The translations under genes and the position numbers were made by a program. A model generated the notes under the pieces. That model was not told the DNA's origin, searched no databases, and worked only from the letters and a program-made list of their open reading frames with translations. Positions 1 to 12,500 of a stretch of 64,000 nucleotides of DNA are shown one piece after another. Numbering within the stretch: the stretch's first letter is position 1; every line of letters starts with the position of its first letter. The stretch comes from Anthoceros angustus (taxonomy: Eukaryota > Streptophyta > Anthocerotopsida > Anthocerotales > Anthocerotaceae), in contig VJWM01000182.1 of assembly GCA_010909165.1 (NCBI GenBank), positions 248,001-312,000 on the forward strand, given 5' to 3'.

Positions 1-633
1 GGTGACAGGTGCTGTGTGTGAGCTCTCAGGCAGCTTTCTCCACGATGAAAACCTTCCAAACTCTGGACGGCTGCTGTCTCTTCACGAATGTGGTCAGGAG
101 TAGGTGGTACATATGAATCATACCTTCTGTACCCATGAAGCATCTGTTTCTACCTGCCTATCTTTGTCTGTATTCAAAGGCCCGAAGCATGCCGCGGCCT
201 GCCTTACCAGCATGCGGGTGGCGCCTTGTAACATGATTCCTATGTACAGGGGACTTTTATATTTCACACGTATGGACATCCCTCTGTCCTTAGTTTCGGA
301 CCCAACATGTGCGTGCCAAGTCGCAGTTGCCGACGCGACGTGATGCGATGATTCGGATAGCATCCGGCTTGCATGTCGGGCACGAATCTTTCTTACTGTG
401 TCTTTGCGTCTGCTATAGGCTCGCTATTTTCTGTATGTGCACATCCAGTATTGTCGATGTACCAGGCAGGACAGCAAGCTGGGCTGGTCTGCCTATCTTC
501 AAGATAGCACTAGGCAGCCGAGGATCAACGCTGTGCAGAGCGTGACAGCATCGGCAAGGCGAGTGGCAATTTAGCGTTGCGCAGCCTCTGTCTGAAGCTC
601 CAAAACCTGCCACCATCACACAGCAGGGCCGGC
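1..633. other. No gene seen; upstream region of the first ALDH gene
   Basis: Only short open frames without recognisable motifs are present. The last part should hold the promoter and 5' UTR of the aldehyde dehydrogenase gene that starts at the ATG at 634. An upstream gene's 3' end cannot be excluded. Confidence 0.5.
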
Positions 634-3005
634 ATGGGGCGAGGCGCTTCAGGTGCTGCTGTGGAACTGGAGCCCGCACCTGTGAAAGTGAAGTACACGC
701 AGCTCTTCATTGACGGAAAGTGGCAGGATGCGGTCTCAGGTGCGGTCCTCGAGCTCCTTGTGCAGCTTGCAGCGAGTGGCGATGGCGGCGGCAGGGGCTC
801 ATTTGCAATGTTTCTCCTTTCAGGCAAGAAATTTGAGACCATCGACCCGCGCTCAGGACAAGTCATCGCTGAGATAGCCGAGGGGGATAAGCAGGACATT
901 GACATCGCTGTGCAGGCGGCCAGGAAGGCCTTCGATCACGGCCCCTGGCCCCGCCTCTCTGGTTATGTCTGTACAATCTTGCCAGCCAGCCTTAAAGTTC
1001 TTGGAATTTGCTGCGTTACGTCGGCGCATCGTCTCTTTGGACCTCGTTCTACCTGACCGGATCTGCACGTGTGCAGCAAAGGGGACGGATTCTCAACAAG
1101 CTAGCCGATCTCATAGAACAGAATGCAAAGGAAATTGCGGCGCTTGAGACTCTCGATAACGGGAAGCCTTATGCAACCCAAGCGCTTGGGGATGTGGCCT
1201 CGGCTGTCAAGATCTTCCGCTACTACGCAGGTGCAGTACTTTGAGGCACGCTTCTTGAACTCGGTGTTGGCTTTGAATGACTTTCGTTTTGTGCTGCTTA
1301 CGAATTGCCAGCTATCGCTCTGCAGGTTGGGCGGATAAGATCAGTGGCCTGACTCTCCGTGCTGATGGCCCTTACCATGCGTACAGTCTACATGAACCGA
1401 TTGGAGTAGTGGGTGCGATCGTTCCTTGGAATTTCCCTGTGGCTCTTTTGGCTACCAAGGCTGCCCCTGCGCTTACTGTAGGCAACACTCTGGTGTTAAA
1501 ACCAGCGGAACTGACTCCGCTAACAGCTTTGTATGTGGCTAGTCTCGCATCTGAGGTGAGTGCGTACATTCGCTGTGGAGGAATTCCACCATTATCTTTC
1601 CTTCCACACGGTCTTCCTTCACAACTTCTGTTCGTCGCGTGCAGGCTGGCTTGCCCGCAGGTGCCTTCAATGTGGTGCCCGGATATGGTCCGACAGCTGG
1701 TGCGGCAATCGCCAGTCATCTCGACGTTGATAAGGTGGGTAGCGCCGACCAACCTGCCCTGGATGGATACACACGTGATTGTGACTTCACTGTTTGTTGA
1801 TTCTCCTGACGTCGTGTATTGTCAGGTCTCGTTTACTGGATCTACGGTAGTGGGAAGGTCTATAATGGAGGCTGCAGCTAAGAGCAATCTGAAGCCGGTG
1901 ACCCTGGAGCTCGGAGGGAAATCACCCTTGATTGTCCTCGACGATGCTGACCTTGATGCTGCAATTGAGATAGCGCATAATGCTCTCTTTTATAATCAGG
2001 TGGGTGAAAGTTACAGATGAGATGTGCTTAGGGTTTTTCCGAGAGCAGGAGGAGGCTCAGGTGTGAGCAGAGAGTTGAGGTCCATATGGGGTTGGGTAGG
2101 GTCAATGCTGCTGCGCAGGTACTCGCACATTCGTCCAGGAGGGTGTGTATGATGAGTTTGTGAAAAGGGCCACAGTGCGTGCATCCAAACGAGTGGTTGG
2201 TGATCCGTTCAAGGCTGGGGTGGACCAAGGGCCTCAGGTGAGATGCCTGCCACAATGGGTCCAACCGTCGGTTAATTTTGACAAGCGGTTTTGTATCATG
2301 GAATAACTTTGTTTGGTGTTGCAGGTTAATGATGTACAGTTTAAGAAGATTTTAAACTATATAGAATCTGGGAAGGAACAAGGAGCTAGACTTGTGTGTG
2401 GTGGCAGCAGGGTTGGCACCACGGGATATTTCATTGAGCCAACGGTTTTTGCAGACGTTCAGGTGCCAGCAAGTGATTGCAAACGTTATTTCCCACTGCT
2501 CTAGTTGTGCTGATCACATGTTTGTTTGCTGGTATTCATATCCTGGCTGAGACTTTGCAGGATGATATGACAATTGCAAAGGAAGAGATCTTCGGGCCAG
2601 TCATGTCAATCATCAAGTTCAAGTAATGGTGCATTTATCTGTGTTCCGAACCTGCTGAGCACTCCAGGCCAGTGGCATGGAGATTCAGAAAGGACAGGAA
2701 GTGTTCTCATATGCTTGTGGTGTGCACGCAGGACGGTGGAGGAGGTGATTCAGAGAGCGAATAAGACGACATATGGTCTGGCTGCCGGCATCCTAACGAA
2801 GAATTTGGACACAGCGAATACTTTGTCCAGGGCGATAAGAGCTGGAACCATTTGGCTCAACTGCTACCTCGCGATTGATCGGAACATTCCATTCGGTGGA
2901 TACAAGGAAAGTGGGTTTGGCCGCGAGTATGGACCGTATGGCATTGAACCTTACATTCAGGTGAAGGCAGTGGTATCATCCATCAAGAATCCTGCTTGGC
3001 TGTAA
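634..3005 (+). CDS. ALDH2: Aldehyde dehydrogenase, ALDH2 family (NAD-dependent)
   Basis: Oxidises aldehydes to carboxylic acids with NAD(P)+. Ten exons close in phase: 634-739, 824-966, 1077-1230, 1326-1555, 1645-1734, 1826-1999, 2100-2237, 2325-2462, 2561-2622, 2732-3005, giving 502 residues, the normal length. Visible motifs are the cofactor-site PWNFP, LKPAE, the FTGST loop, LELGGKSP with the general-base Glu, the catalytic loop GQCCCAG with the nucleophilic Cys, EEIFGPV and the C-terminal PFGGYKESG. The first ATG of exon 1 is taken as start; no transit peptide is obvious, so a cytosolic form is inferred. It lies tail-to-tail with a paralogue at 3567-6399 whose exons 2-10 have the same lengths. 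All active-site residues look intact. Confidence 0.93.
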
Positions 3006-3566
3006 TCTGGAGAGGCGCGGGATGTATGAGCTGGGATAATGTTTACTTTCCACCAATGAACAGTAAGTGTAATAGTTGTAACGAATGCCTAGGTGGGTCA
3101 GCTCTACGACAGAGTGAATGCTTCACTCATGAAGGTTCTGTGTATTGTTGGATGCTATTGAATTTAATCATATATATGTTCAATATTGGAAAATTCAAGG
3201 AAAGCAGTAAGATTTGAAGTCGTGAGTAGGTACTAGGTACTGTATGCATTTGTTTGAGACAGCTGCCTGAAATCTCCTTTGTCAGTCGTAATTTGTGACG
3301 AATGTTGTGTGCACGAGCGTGTTTCAGTCGGACACGGTTTTGTCACTTTGCTGCTGGTCATGTTTGGAGGCCGACTGGAAGAATGCCGTCGGGACGGATT
3401 TGCATCTGCAGCTAATGAAAACGCTGGGCCTAGGAAGACGAGTCTCCGCAGAGGAGACCAAGCGGATGTGGCCCATGTCGAAGGCATTTGGAGCTTTGGA
3501 GCCCGGTGTAAAGAATAAGACTAAACGAGGAGTGCAACATCTGCCAAGGCCTGCTACAACCATCTT
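3006..3566. other. Convergent intergenic spacer between ALDH paralogues
   Basis: This gap of about 560 bp separates the two ALDH stop codons and should contain both 3' UTRs. I see no coding motif. The short open frames in it lack family features. Confidence 0.6.
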
Positions 3567-6399
3567 TCAAAGCCATGTCGGTTTCTCCAGAGGCACTACC
3601 ACGGCTTTTACTTGCAGGTACTGTTGGATGCCATACAAGCCATGCTCTCTTCCTAAGCCACTTTGTTTATAACCTCCGAAAGGCACATTACAGTCCACAA
3701 TGTCGTAGCAGTTCACCCAAATTATGCCCGCCTTGATAGCTCGGGAGAGCGTCATCGCGGTCTCCAGGTCCTTCGTGAAGATTCCCGCAGCCAGCCCATA
3801 TCTTGTGTTGTTAGCTCGACGAATCACCTCATCAATCGTCCTGTCCAGTGAAAGCAACCGCAATATTTATGGCTCAAACAATGAACCTGTAATCCCGTCA
3901 GAATCAGGATATCTACAGAAGTAGGATACAAGAACTCACCGGAACTTCAAAACCGACATAACAGGACCAAAAATTTCCTCCTTCGCTATGCTCATCCAAT
4001 CCTGCAAACAGCGTGCGTTACCACAAAGTAGTGAACGTACAGGCACCTGTTTTGCAAAAGCAAGCTGTTTCTGTTGCCATTACCTCAACGTCTGCAAATA
4101 TGGTTGGCTCTATGAAGTACCCTTCACTCCCAAATTGGCTTCCTCCTGTCAGCAACCTTGCTCCATCCCGCTTTCCTTGATAGATGTAGCTCATCACTCT
4201 ATCGAAATGCACCTCATCGACCTAAGCCAAGTAGCCAAGTATTAAGATAGTACACGCTGCACACGACTTCAGTGACCATTTTGATATGGTAACCTTCCAA
4301 TACATCCATGTCGAAGGCTGTGTACATCTACCTGCGGACCTTGTTCCACTCCTGACTTCAAAGGATCGCCCACGACACGTTGCAACGCTCTCTTTTTTGA
4401 CCGTCTGAGGAACTCATCGTACACACCCTCCTGCACAAATGTCCGAGAACCTGCAAAGTAGACTTGTCCCTGCAGCCAGCATTGACCTGTGAGTAACGAG
4501 ATCAAGCCTGAGGAGCCTGAGTTGGAATACGATTATTTTAGGGAAGCAAACAATGACATTGGCTACCCCTGATTCTACAGGCTGCCACTTTGAGAGTCTG
4601 CCATCACTACACAAGCCCCGACAGAACTAAGGCATAGTTGCAAGCAATGCAATGCACCTGATTGAAGAAGAGAGCAAAGTGGGCAAGCTCCACAGCCATA
4701 TCCAGGTCAGCGTCGTTACAAATGATCAAGGGAGACTTCCCACCCAGCTCCAACGTGACGGGCTTGAGATTGCTGTCGGCAGCAGCTCTCAGAATAGCAC
4801 GTCCCACCTCTGTCGAACCTGTAAACGACACCTGATATGATCCCACTGGAGGACATTAGAGATGTGTTACCCTCTAAGCACTACATCGCAGCTGCAGCCG
4901 TGGTGACGGAATACTCAGTCCGCTACCTTGTCAATACCCATATGACTTGCCACAGCAGCACCGGCAGTAGTCCCATACCCAGGAACCACGTTCAGCACAC
5001 CAGGTGGTACACCTGCCTGTCAGTGAGGATTGATGTAGGAACAGATCAAGTGAGGAGCCGGACTACCCACATCAATATTTTCAGAAGCTTCGATGCCTGC
5101 ACTGTTTCTATCTAGTAGTACTTGAGCTCATTAGATCTTGGAATCCAGCACTCTCAAGACGACACAGGCAACGTTAACAGACGTACTTACATCTAGTGCA
5201 AGCTTAGCAGCAAGGAGTGCTGTCAAGGGTGTTTGTTCAGCTGGTTTCAAAACTATCGTGCACCCGCAGACCAGGGCAGGGCACACCTTGGTGACAAAAA
5301 TGGTCAATGGGAAGTTCCATGACAGTATCTGACCCACCACACCAATGGGCTCGTGATGAGTGTATGCGAAATACGGCCCGTCCACGTTCAACGTCTTCCC
5401 ATCCAGTTTGTCAGCCCAGCCTGACACTCCAAAGTGTCTATGTAGTCAAAGATGAGCAGTTTGTGAATTGTGAGAGGGATGTGCCTGTTCTATCTACCTG
5501 CATAGTAGCGGACAAACTTTATCACCGTAGGCATTTCAAGGAACATTGTGTTGTCGATAGGCTTTCCCGCATCAAGAGCCTCCAGAATCGCCAGTTCGCC
5601 TGAGTGCTTTTCAAGGAGATCAGCGAATTTATGCAAAATCCGCGCTCTATCCTGCCAAGATCGCCATTCGGAGAAAAGCCTTGGAATTATCACATCCTAC
5701 ATGTCCTTGGACGCTGAGCACGCTGAGCACGCTGGCAAGGTGCAAGACAATCCCAATCCCATGCCCTTACCGCCCCGCTCATTCGTGGCCACGGGCCGCT
5801 ATCAAAGGCCCTGCGAGCGGCTTTCACTGCCAGATCGACATCCGCTTTGTCAGCCTCTGCGACACGGGCAATAACGTCTCCTGACCGGGGATCAATGGAA
5901 GAGAATTGCCTTCCTGCAACAGAAAGCATACAAAGACAATCGATCCATCACGACTCAAGCCACTGCTTGAAACAATGGAATTCGCCACAAGAAACCACGT
6001 GATGCTCATTTCGTAGGCTGCTTCGCTACCTGAAACCGCATTCACAAACTTCCCGTCTATGAGGATCTGCGAATACTTCACTGCCACAGGCGGCGGCTCA
6101 AGATCGTTGAGATCCACAGCCTGTAGCTCACTTGCACCTCCAGGATCTGCATCCAGGTTGCAAGGGTCTGAGACGTGTTCCTCTGGTTCACATGTTTCAA
6201 AGCACAAACTGCTGGCTACCTTGGTACAGAACCAGGCCGTGGAGCAATTTACTGGGCTGCATTGCTTCTGCTGTGGAGAGTCGGGAGCAGGGAAGTGGAT
6301 CAACAGCGGCCACGGGTTCCATTTATGTACCGAGCAGACACACCGGCCGCCCACCTCGTTTGCGTCAAGGCCGGCGAGTGACAAGACTGAGACGGACAT
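3567..6399 (-). CDS. ALDH2-family paralogue lacking the catalytic cysteine
   Basis: On the minus strand, exons in order are 6399-6030, 5913-5771, 5651-5498, 5420-5191, 5016-4927, 4831-4658, 4469-4332, 4221-4084, 4001-3940 and 3840-3567, about 590 residues. Exons 2-10 have exactly the lengths of the neighbouring ALDH gene. [30 protein letters not shown] and PFGGYKQSG are kept, so the cofactor fold should be sound. The catalytic loop reads GQVYFAGS where the family has Cys at the fifth of these positions minus one (GQxCxAG); the codon at 4458-4460 is TAC instead of TGC/TGT. It is therefore predicted to be a non-dehydrogenase pseudoenzyme. Exon 1, if begun at 6399, adds a Cys-rich N-terminal extension of about 88 residues; the start is uncertain because no later in-frame Met exists and an upstream non-coding exon is possible. 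Confidence 0.85.
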
Positions 6400-6540
6400 G
6401 GTTTGCTGGGCTTTGTGGGTTCAAACCAGGGAAGAAGAGGTTGGCTCCCGAGTTACGGCTCCAGGCTCCAGGGCTGGGCGCGATGCTGCGGAGGCGGAGA
6501 GGATGGCCCGGCAGCGCGTGAAATTCAAAATGTGGGCTTG

Positions 6541-9500
6541 ATGCCTGCCGGCCGGGAAGGCACGAATCTGGCGATGGCGGATCCGCGGATGCTTCGCCAC
6601 CGCGTCCTGGAGCAGAGGGTGGCGGACACGCTGGCCGGAACTCCTCCTTCTTTCCCCCAAGCTTGCCCCGAGGTACTGCTTCAGCCGCACACAACATTTT
6701 CAGGCTTTGGATCCGCTGGCCGACCGTGGTTGCGGGATCATCCAGGAAAGCGTGCATGGAACCTACGTTCTCACCTCGACCCAACAGGAAGCCATGGTGA
6801 AGCAGGCCCGGGAGAAGATGCGCAGGGCAAGATTGGTTCAGGTCTTAGCGTTTGCCCTATGACTGCCTGAATGCGCTGCCACAGAGCTGACGGGGTGTCT
6901 CATCGGCGGCAGGTCAGGGCTCAGGAGATGCTGCTGGCAGCGCAGCGGGTTCAACGCTTTCGAGATCACCGGCGTGCCGCCAAACAGCAATTGCTGCGGC
7001 AGCTTGAGGCATGCTGCTCTAGACACTCTTTGAGGGCTTCTGTTTTGGCTGTTGGAAGATGCTGAACTGGTGTCCTTGGGCAGGCGGAATGGCGGGCTGA
7101 TCGGAGGCGGAGGCTGGAAGATCTTGAGCTTGAATGTGCCACTGCACTGCAAAGCATCGGGCATGCGCACAAGGCTGCGGCACAAGTGGAGCGTTTCAAG
7201 GTCACCCACAATTTTTCAGCTTCTGCTGGTGGGTGCCAGTCTGGGAAGATGATGCTTTACAGACGTGGGTGTCTTGGTGTGCTCGTTTTCCTTAGCAGGA
7301 GATGAAGGAGGCGACTGAAGCGTTGCAGAACGAGGAGAGGCGATGCTGTGCGGCGCTGAGATATGCGGACGCGCTTCAGAAGGTATGTGTAACCCAGGCA
7401 GTCCCCCTCCTTGTTTTCCTGTCTCACCACAGTAGCTACCGTAGTCCGCAACTATCACCATGCATGTCTCTAAAGGAAATTGCAAAACGAGAGGAAATGC
7501 AAAGTAAGATAAGAAGGGCGTCAGAACGAAGGAAGCAAGTAGAGAACACTGCAGAAATGGACAGAAATCTGGCAAGAGTATCAGCTTATGGTGTGAAGAT
7601 AAAATCCAAACTCAGACAAATCAAGGAAGTCTTCCTACCTGGTACATGCAGCGTCGACTTAACTGGATATAGGACCATTTCAGTCAAGCTCATCAACCTC
7701 GTTCACTGAGATGTAACCCTCTTGCATACGCTTTGGCTGTATGCGCAGAATGCAAGCCCGATTGTGAAATCTCCAAGTTAGGGGACTATAAGTACACATT
7801 CATGCATACCCACTGGGCTGCTTTGAAGGATAGAACAAATGCTAAGGAGCCAGATACGAATGCCTGGGAAGCTGCTGAGAGACGAAGGTCAGATCACGAG
7901 CGTGTAAGGATAAGACACGCGCAGATAATGAACGTTGCCAAGAAGCGGATCTCTCAAAGAGGACATGCAGCTGAGGCTCACCTCGCCAAAGAAAAGGTGT
8001 CCTTCTTCCCGAGCATGCTGGTTTCAGTCCCGTTCTGAACTCTCTGTAGAGGGGCCATACATTCTGACACGCTGTCCTTCAAGGAAGTACGACGTTTGGA
8101 GCGCCAGCTGAAGAATGCAGAGAAGGAGGAGAGGGAACGAAAGGTGGCAGCTATGTTGTCTGGCGATGAAGGTCTTCCGAATGGTATACCAGTTACTTCT
8201 TTTGTACTCTTGTCAAACAAGTCTCCAATATGTCTGTGGTACAGAGCCCATGAAAGGGAACCTTGCAAGCATGACAACTTGGGACCAGTATCGTGGATGA
8301 TTCCCTTTGGTCCGCCCCCATCAATGGATGATAGTATCTTGAGTCAGCGATTTGACCCATGTACACATAGTCCGGGTTGATGGAAGGTCTCTGTTCTCGA
8401 CAACTCTTTTTGGGAGGATTTCTGCAGGTGCCATATGCTGTTATTTAGAAGATCAGTTTGTTGCAAAGAGAAAGAGCTCTAAGAACAAAGGACTAAGGAA
8501 GAGAGAACCTGCTTTGTCTTGTTGGGGTGGCCGTTTACATTAGTGCCTGGTTTGAGCATCGTCAAAGAATGAGACTGTGAGAATACAGCAAAATGTAAAT
8601 GCCCTAAACCCTGTCTACCTTGCAGTCTTGTGTGCTCTTAGGTGGTAGGTAACGGTCCTGTCTTGATAGGAAAGGGGAGAGATCCACACTTAGTGCCTGG
8701 TAACTTTGAGACACTTCTGCAAAATCTGTGCTCTTGACTGTGTCCGCCTTGCAGTCTATGCGCGTCGAGTTAAAGCAGTAAGAAAACTCCTTACATTAGA
8801 TATTGCGGCCCCGTATGCGTTCACCATATTGAGGTCTCATTGCGTAGAGTCTAGATTGCTATTCCAAACATTGTTGCCTGGTTGGTCTGATTAGACAGTT
8901 GCTCTCTTAACAGATGACAAAGGTGGTGCTGTGAACATACCGGGCTCCCCTTCCAAGGGAGCTGCAGCTGAACCTCCTCGATGCGTAGATCAATCCTTGA
9001 TGGAAGGCAGGAGTGACTCCGGTGCCATTGTTGAGTCACAACAAGCAAAATTGGGTTCTCCCACAAAGATACTTGTGAAGTCAGGTCCACATTCTTCAAC
9101 CATCACTTTTACAGTTGATGTGAAGGGTGGCGATGTTGTTGATGAGAGCCATGCAGACTCGAATAGAGGTTCAACACCTGTGGAAGTCTTGGCTGGTTCA
9201 GGATCGTTCTCAGGCGATCAGACAGGGAATTGTGAACCTGTAGTCTGCAACAAGGCCAAAAGGTCTGTAGTACAGAGGAGGTTACGTACGGCGCCACTTA
9301 AAACTGCAAAGGTTGTTGCCTTTGGAACCAAAGTTTCACCAAGGTGCAGACTCAGTTCAAAGGTTGGTTGTGACCCCTCGAAGTCAGTGGTGGCAAGATC
9401 AGTTCACACAAGAGATCATCAGAAGGAAGGCGACGGGTTGGCCACAAGAAGAGTGACAGATAAGCAGAGGAGGCCAGTGAAAGATGAAAAGCAGACGCGT

Positions 9501-12500
9501 GCATATGATTTGGCTTCCAAGAATAAAGGGTCAAAGAAGACGAAGTGTAGAAAATGCGCTGGGTGTGCAAATGCCATGGAAGATACGGAACGGGCCAATG
9601 ACAGCAAAGGGAAAAAGTGCTATGCCGTCCAGAGGAAGAGAAATGGGTTGCGCTTGTGCAGATCTGCAGCTCCTGAATCTGACGGAACGCTTGGTTCAGC
9701 TGTGTCCCTATTAGGTGAAATTTGGGGTACTGCTGAATTTCTAGACAGGCTTCGGGAAGCGAAAATAAAGAGCAGTGAGCTAGAGAAGTTGCCCTCCTCC
9801 TTGAAAGTCAGAGCTCAGAAGCAGTTAGAAGCTCTCGAAGCTGAGCTGTACGGAGAGCAGCAAGGCAGGCACGGGCAGAGGAGGGAAGAAGCTGTGAGGG
9901 AAAGCCACAGGCAAAGAACCCTCGTGGACCACAAAGAAACAGAACTTCCGCCTGCTATTCCGACGGACTGCAGGCTCGTCGAAGAAAGGAGAAAGAAAGA
10001 GCTAGAGATGCACAAGAGCCGTATGGACAAGAGAAACATGATGGACCATGTTGGTCAGAACTTGTGGAACGTACTACGAAGGGGAGAGCATGGTGCCGCC
10101 TCTGAGGTTGGTACAGTGAAATCTGCTCACCAGCAGAAAACTAGGAAAACAGCTCGACCAAGCTCGAAAGAAGAAGAGACAACGAAGGTGAGAAGCACGA
10201 AGCTGGATGAAGCTGGCAGGTCACCAACACGGGCAGTGAAGGAAAAGTCCCTCTTCTCTAAGCAAATTGAAGATATTGATTTCCTTAAACAGCTGCAAGC
10301 GTCTCTACAGAAGCTGAAGGAACCTACCAAAAGACATGGAGGCGACCATGCATTTGTCAATAAGGTCTCCAGGAACTATGAAGTCCTGATGAAAGGGGAT
10401 AAAGTTGCACGGAAGGGAAGTGCTGCTAGTCAAAGAGCCAGAAGAAATGCAGCCGCAAGTGAAAGGAGTTGCCGGATCTGTCCCAGGCCTTCTCAAACGA
10501 GTGAATCGGGAGATGGTGTGGTTTTTCCTGACACAAGGAATAATCAAAACTCTGTTACCGACCTCGGTCCGTGGAATATCGAGAAGGACCCGATGAGGAT
10601 CGAGGCCTATGAGGAAGCAAAGGGCAGACACGCTGGCGTACATGAAGAGAGGCGTCCGCAACGTACAACTGGTGCCAGAAATCCTCAGACAGGTCGAAAA
10701 ATGTGGAGTAACAAGGGGAGGCAAGTCCAGTCAAGTGGGAAGCTCGGGAGGAATATACAGAGCGGCCAACGACGCGCCCACAATGTTGAAGGAACACGTC
10801 GAAGGATAGAAAGCGTGAGTTCCGACATCTTCAGTGAGGAGGAGCTGTGTTGGCCCGAGCAGCTGGGTGGAGAAGGACAAAGGCAGGTCCCAAGTGAGAC
10901 CAATTCTTTCCACATGATGCAGCACACGAGCTCCTCCAACGAAATGAATGATATCGATTTGGCATTAAGAAGGGCGCTTAACCTGCATCCAGTAAGAGAC
11001 GCAGTGCCCTTGGAGCAGTTTGTGCATTCTAGCCAGGAAGCAAAGGGGAGGAAAGCTTGCGACGAGGCGAGAGGGAAACAATCCGTCGCAATTCAGGTAG
11101 ATGGTCCAGATCTGGACTGGCCAAGTGGCAGTGACAGGCAGCAAGAGGAAGGATCCGGAGGCAAGGGGGAGAAACATTTCCTCTCCACTGCAGTTCAGGT
11201 AGATAGCCCAGATCTGGACTGGGCAAGTGCCAAGGGCAGGGAACAGGGAGAGGGATCCAGGGGCAGCCAAACTGACATATCCAGGGAAAATGCAGCCGTA
11301 GAACCACTACTCCTCACGGCTCCACAGTTCCCCAGACGATCTGGCTCGAGTTGGGAAAGAATCTGGGAGGAGGTTTGCGAGAGTATAGACGGTGAGCTGG
11401 AGCGTTTAGCTGGAGCAGACTCGTTAAAGGCACTCGAGGAGGTGCAAAGCTCATCCGGCTTCTCGTCAGTCAGACTCCTGAAGCAGATTCGGGAGCAGGC
11501 GGAGCATTTTCCCACACTGCATCTGACATCCGGTGACATGGCTGAAGGGGCCAGGCATTCCCATTGCCCTTCGAGGGGCCTGAGTGGAAGAAGAGCAAAC
11601 CCGTCTACTTACGAAACAGATGCACCTTCCATGGACTCCGTTCTTGGCTCTTTGTCTGAGCAGGTGAAAGAGTTGGACGAGAGACTGTTCACAGCTACTT
11701 CTTCAGCTGCCGCATCGTCGTCCTGGGTACTGAGCGAAAGTTCCCGACGATCAAGATTGTCAAGAGAGGACTTTGTGGACACCCAACTTGAGGGCAGCGC
11801 TCTTGGGAAGCGAGAAGATACATCCCAACAGCACGAATCATTGGCATCCATGTTGGAAGATTGCAGCACGGTGGTACCCAGGGTGCAAGTAAGGCGAACC
11901 ACTGGGTACGTGGTGGAGGGCACGCAGAAGTCCGATAACGTGAGCAGCGAGACGGGCAGCCCCGTCTCCCCTATTGGCCTCTGCTTCGAAACCCTGCACG
12001 ACCTACATCAACGACGCAGGGATGATGCCAGGTTGCAAAGCACGCAGAGCGCTGCTCAAGTAGGCCAGCATGCCACGTTCATCTCATCGCCGGAAGGAGC
12101 CAGCCAGCATCCTCCCACCAGTGCTACAGATGCAGAGGATTCCGACATGGCCTCCACTCTAGTGTTTCTGCCCAGAAGGCCCAGGCTAGGGACGGGAAAG
12201 CTTCCAGCAGCTGTTTGCACAGCAGTTGTGGCGTCCTTGTCGTCTCTGGACCTACTAGACGGAGGCGAGTCTCTTCTGACTGGGTCTATTGACTTCTCAA
12301 TGTGGAGTCCAGAGAAGATCCGAGATATATTTGACTCACCCCCTGCCAGTGGTGGCAGTAAAAGAAGGCAGTTTCGTCCTTTGAAGCTACCCAGGAACAC
12401 AGGTCCGTGTCCTGATGCAAAACAAAGTTTGCCCGCCGAGTCCGTCCAACCTGCAAAGATGGAGAGGGCAGGACCAGATCACAGGTCCAACTCCTCAAGA

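Noticed and set aside
3270-3520. Overlapping frames on both strands between the ALDH genes
   Set aside because: They are shadows of each other in 3' UTR sequence with no motif.
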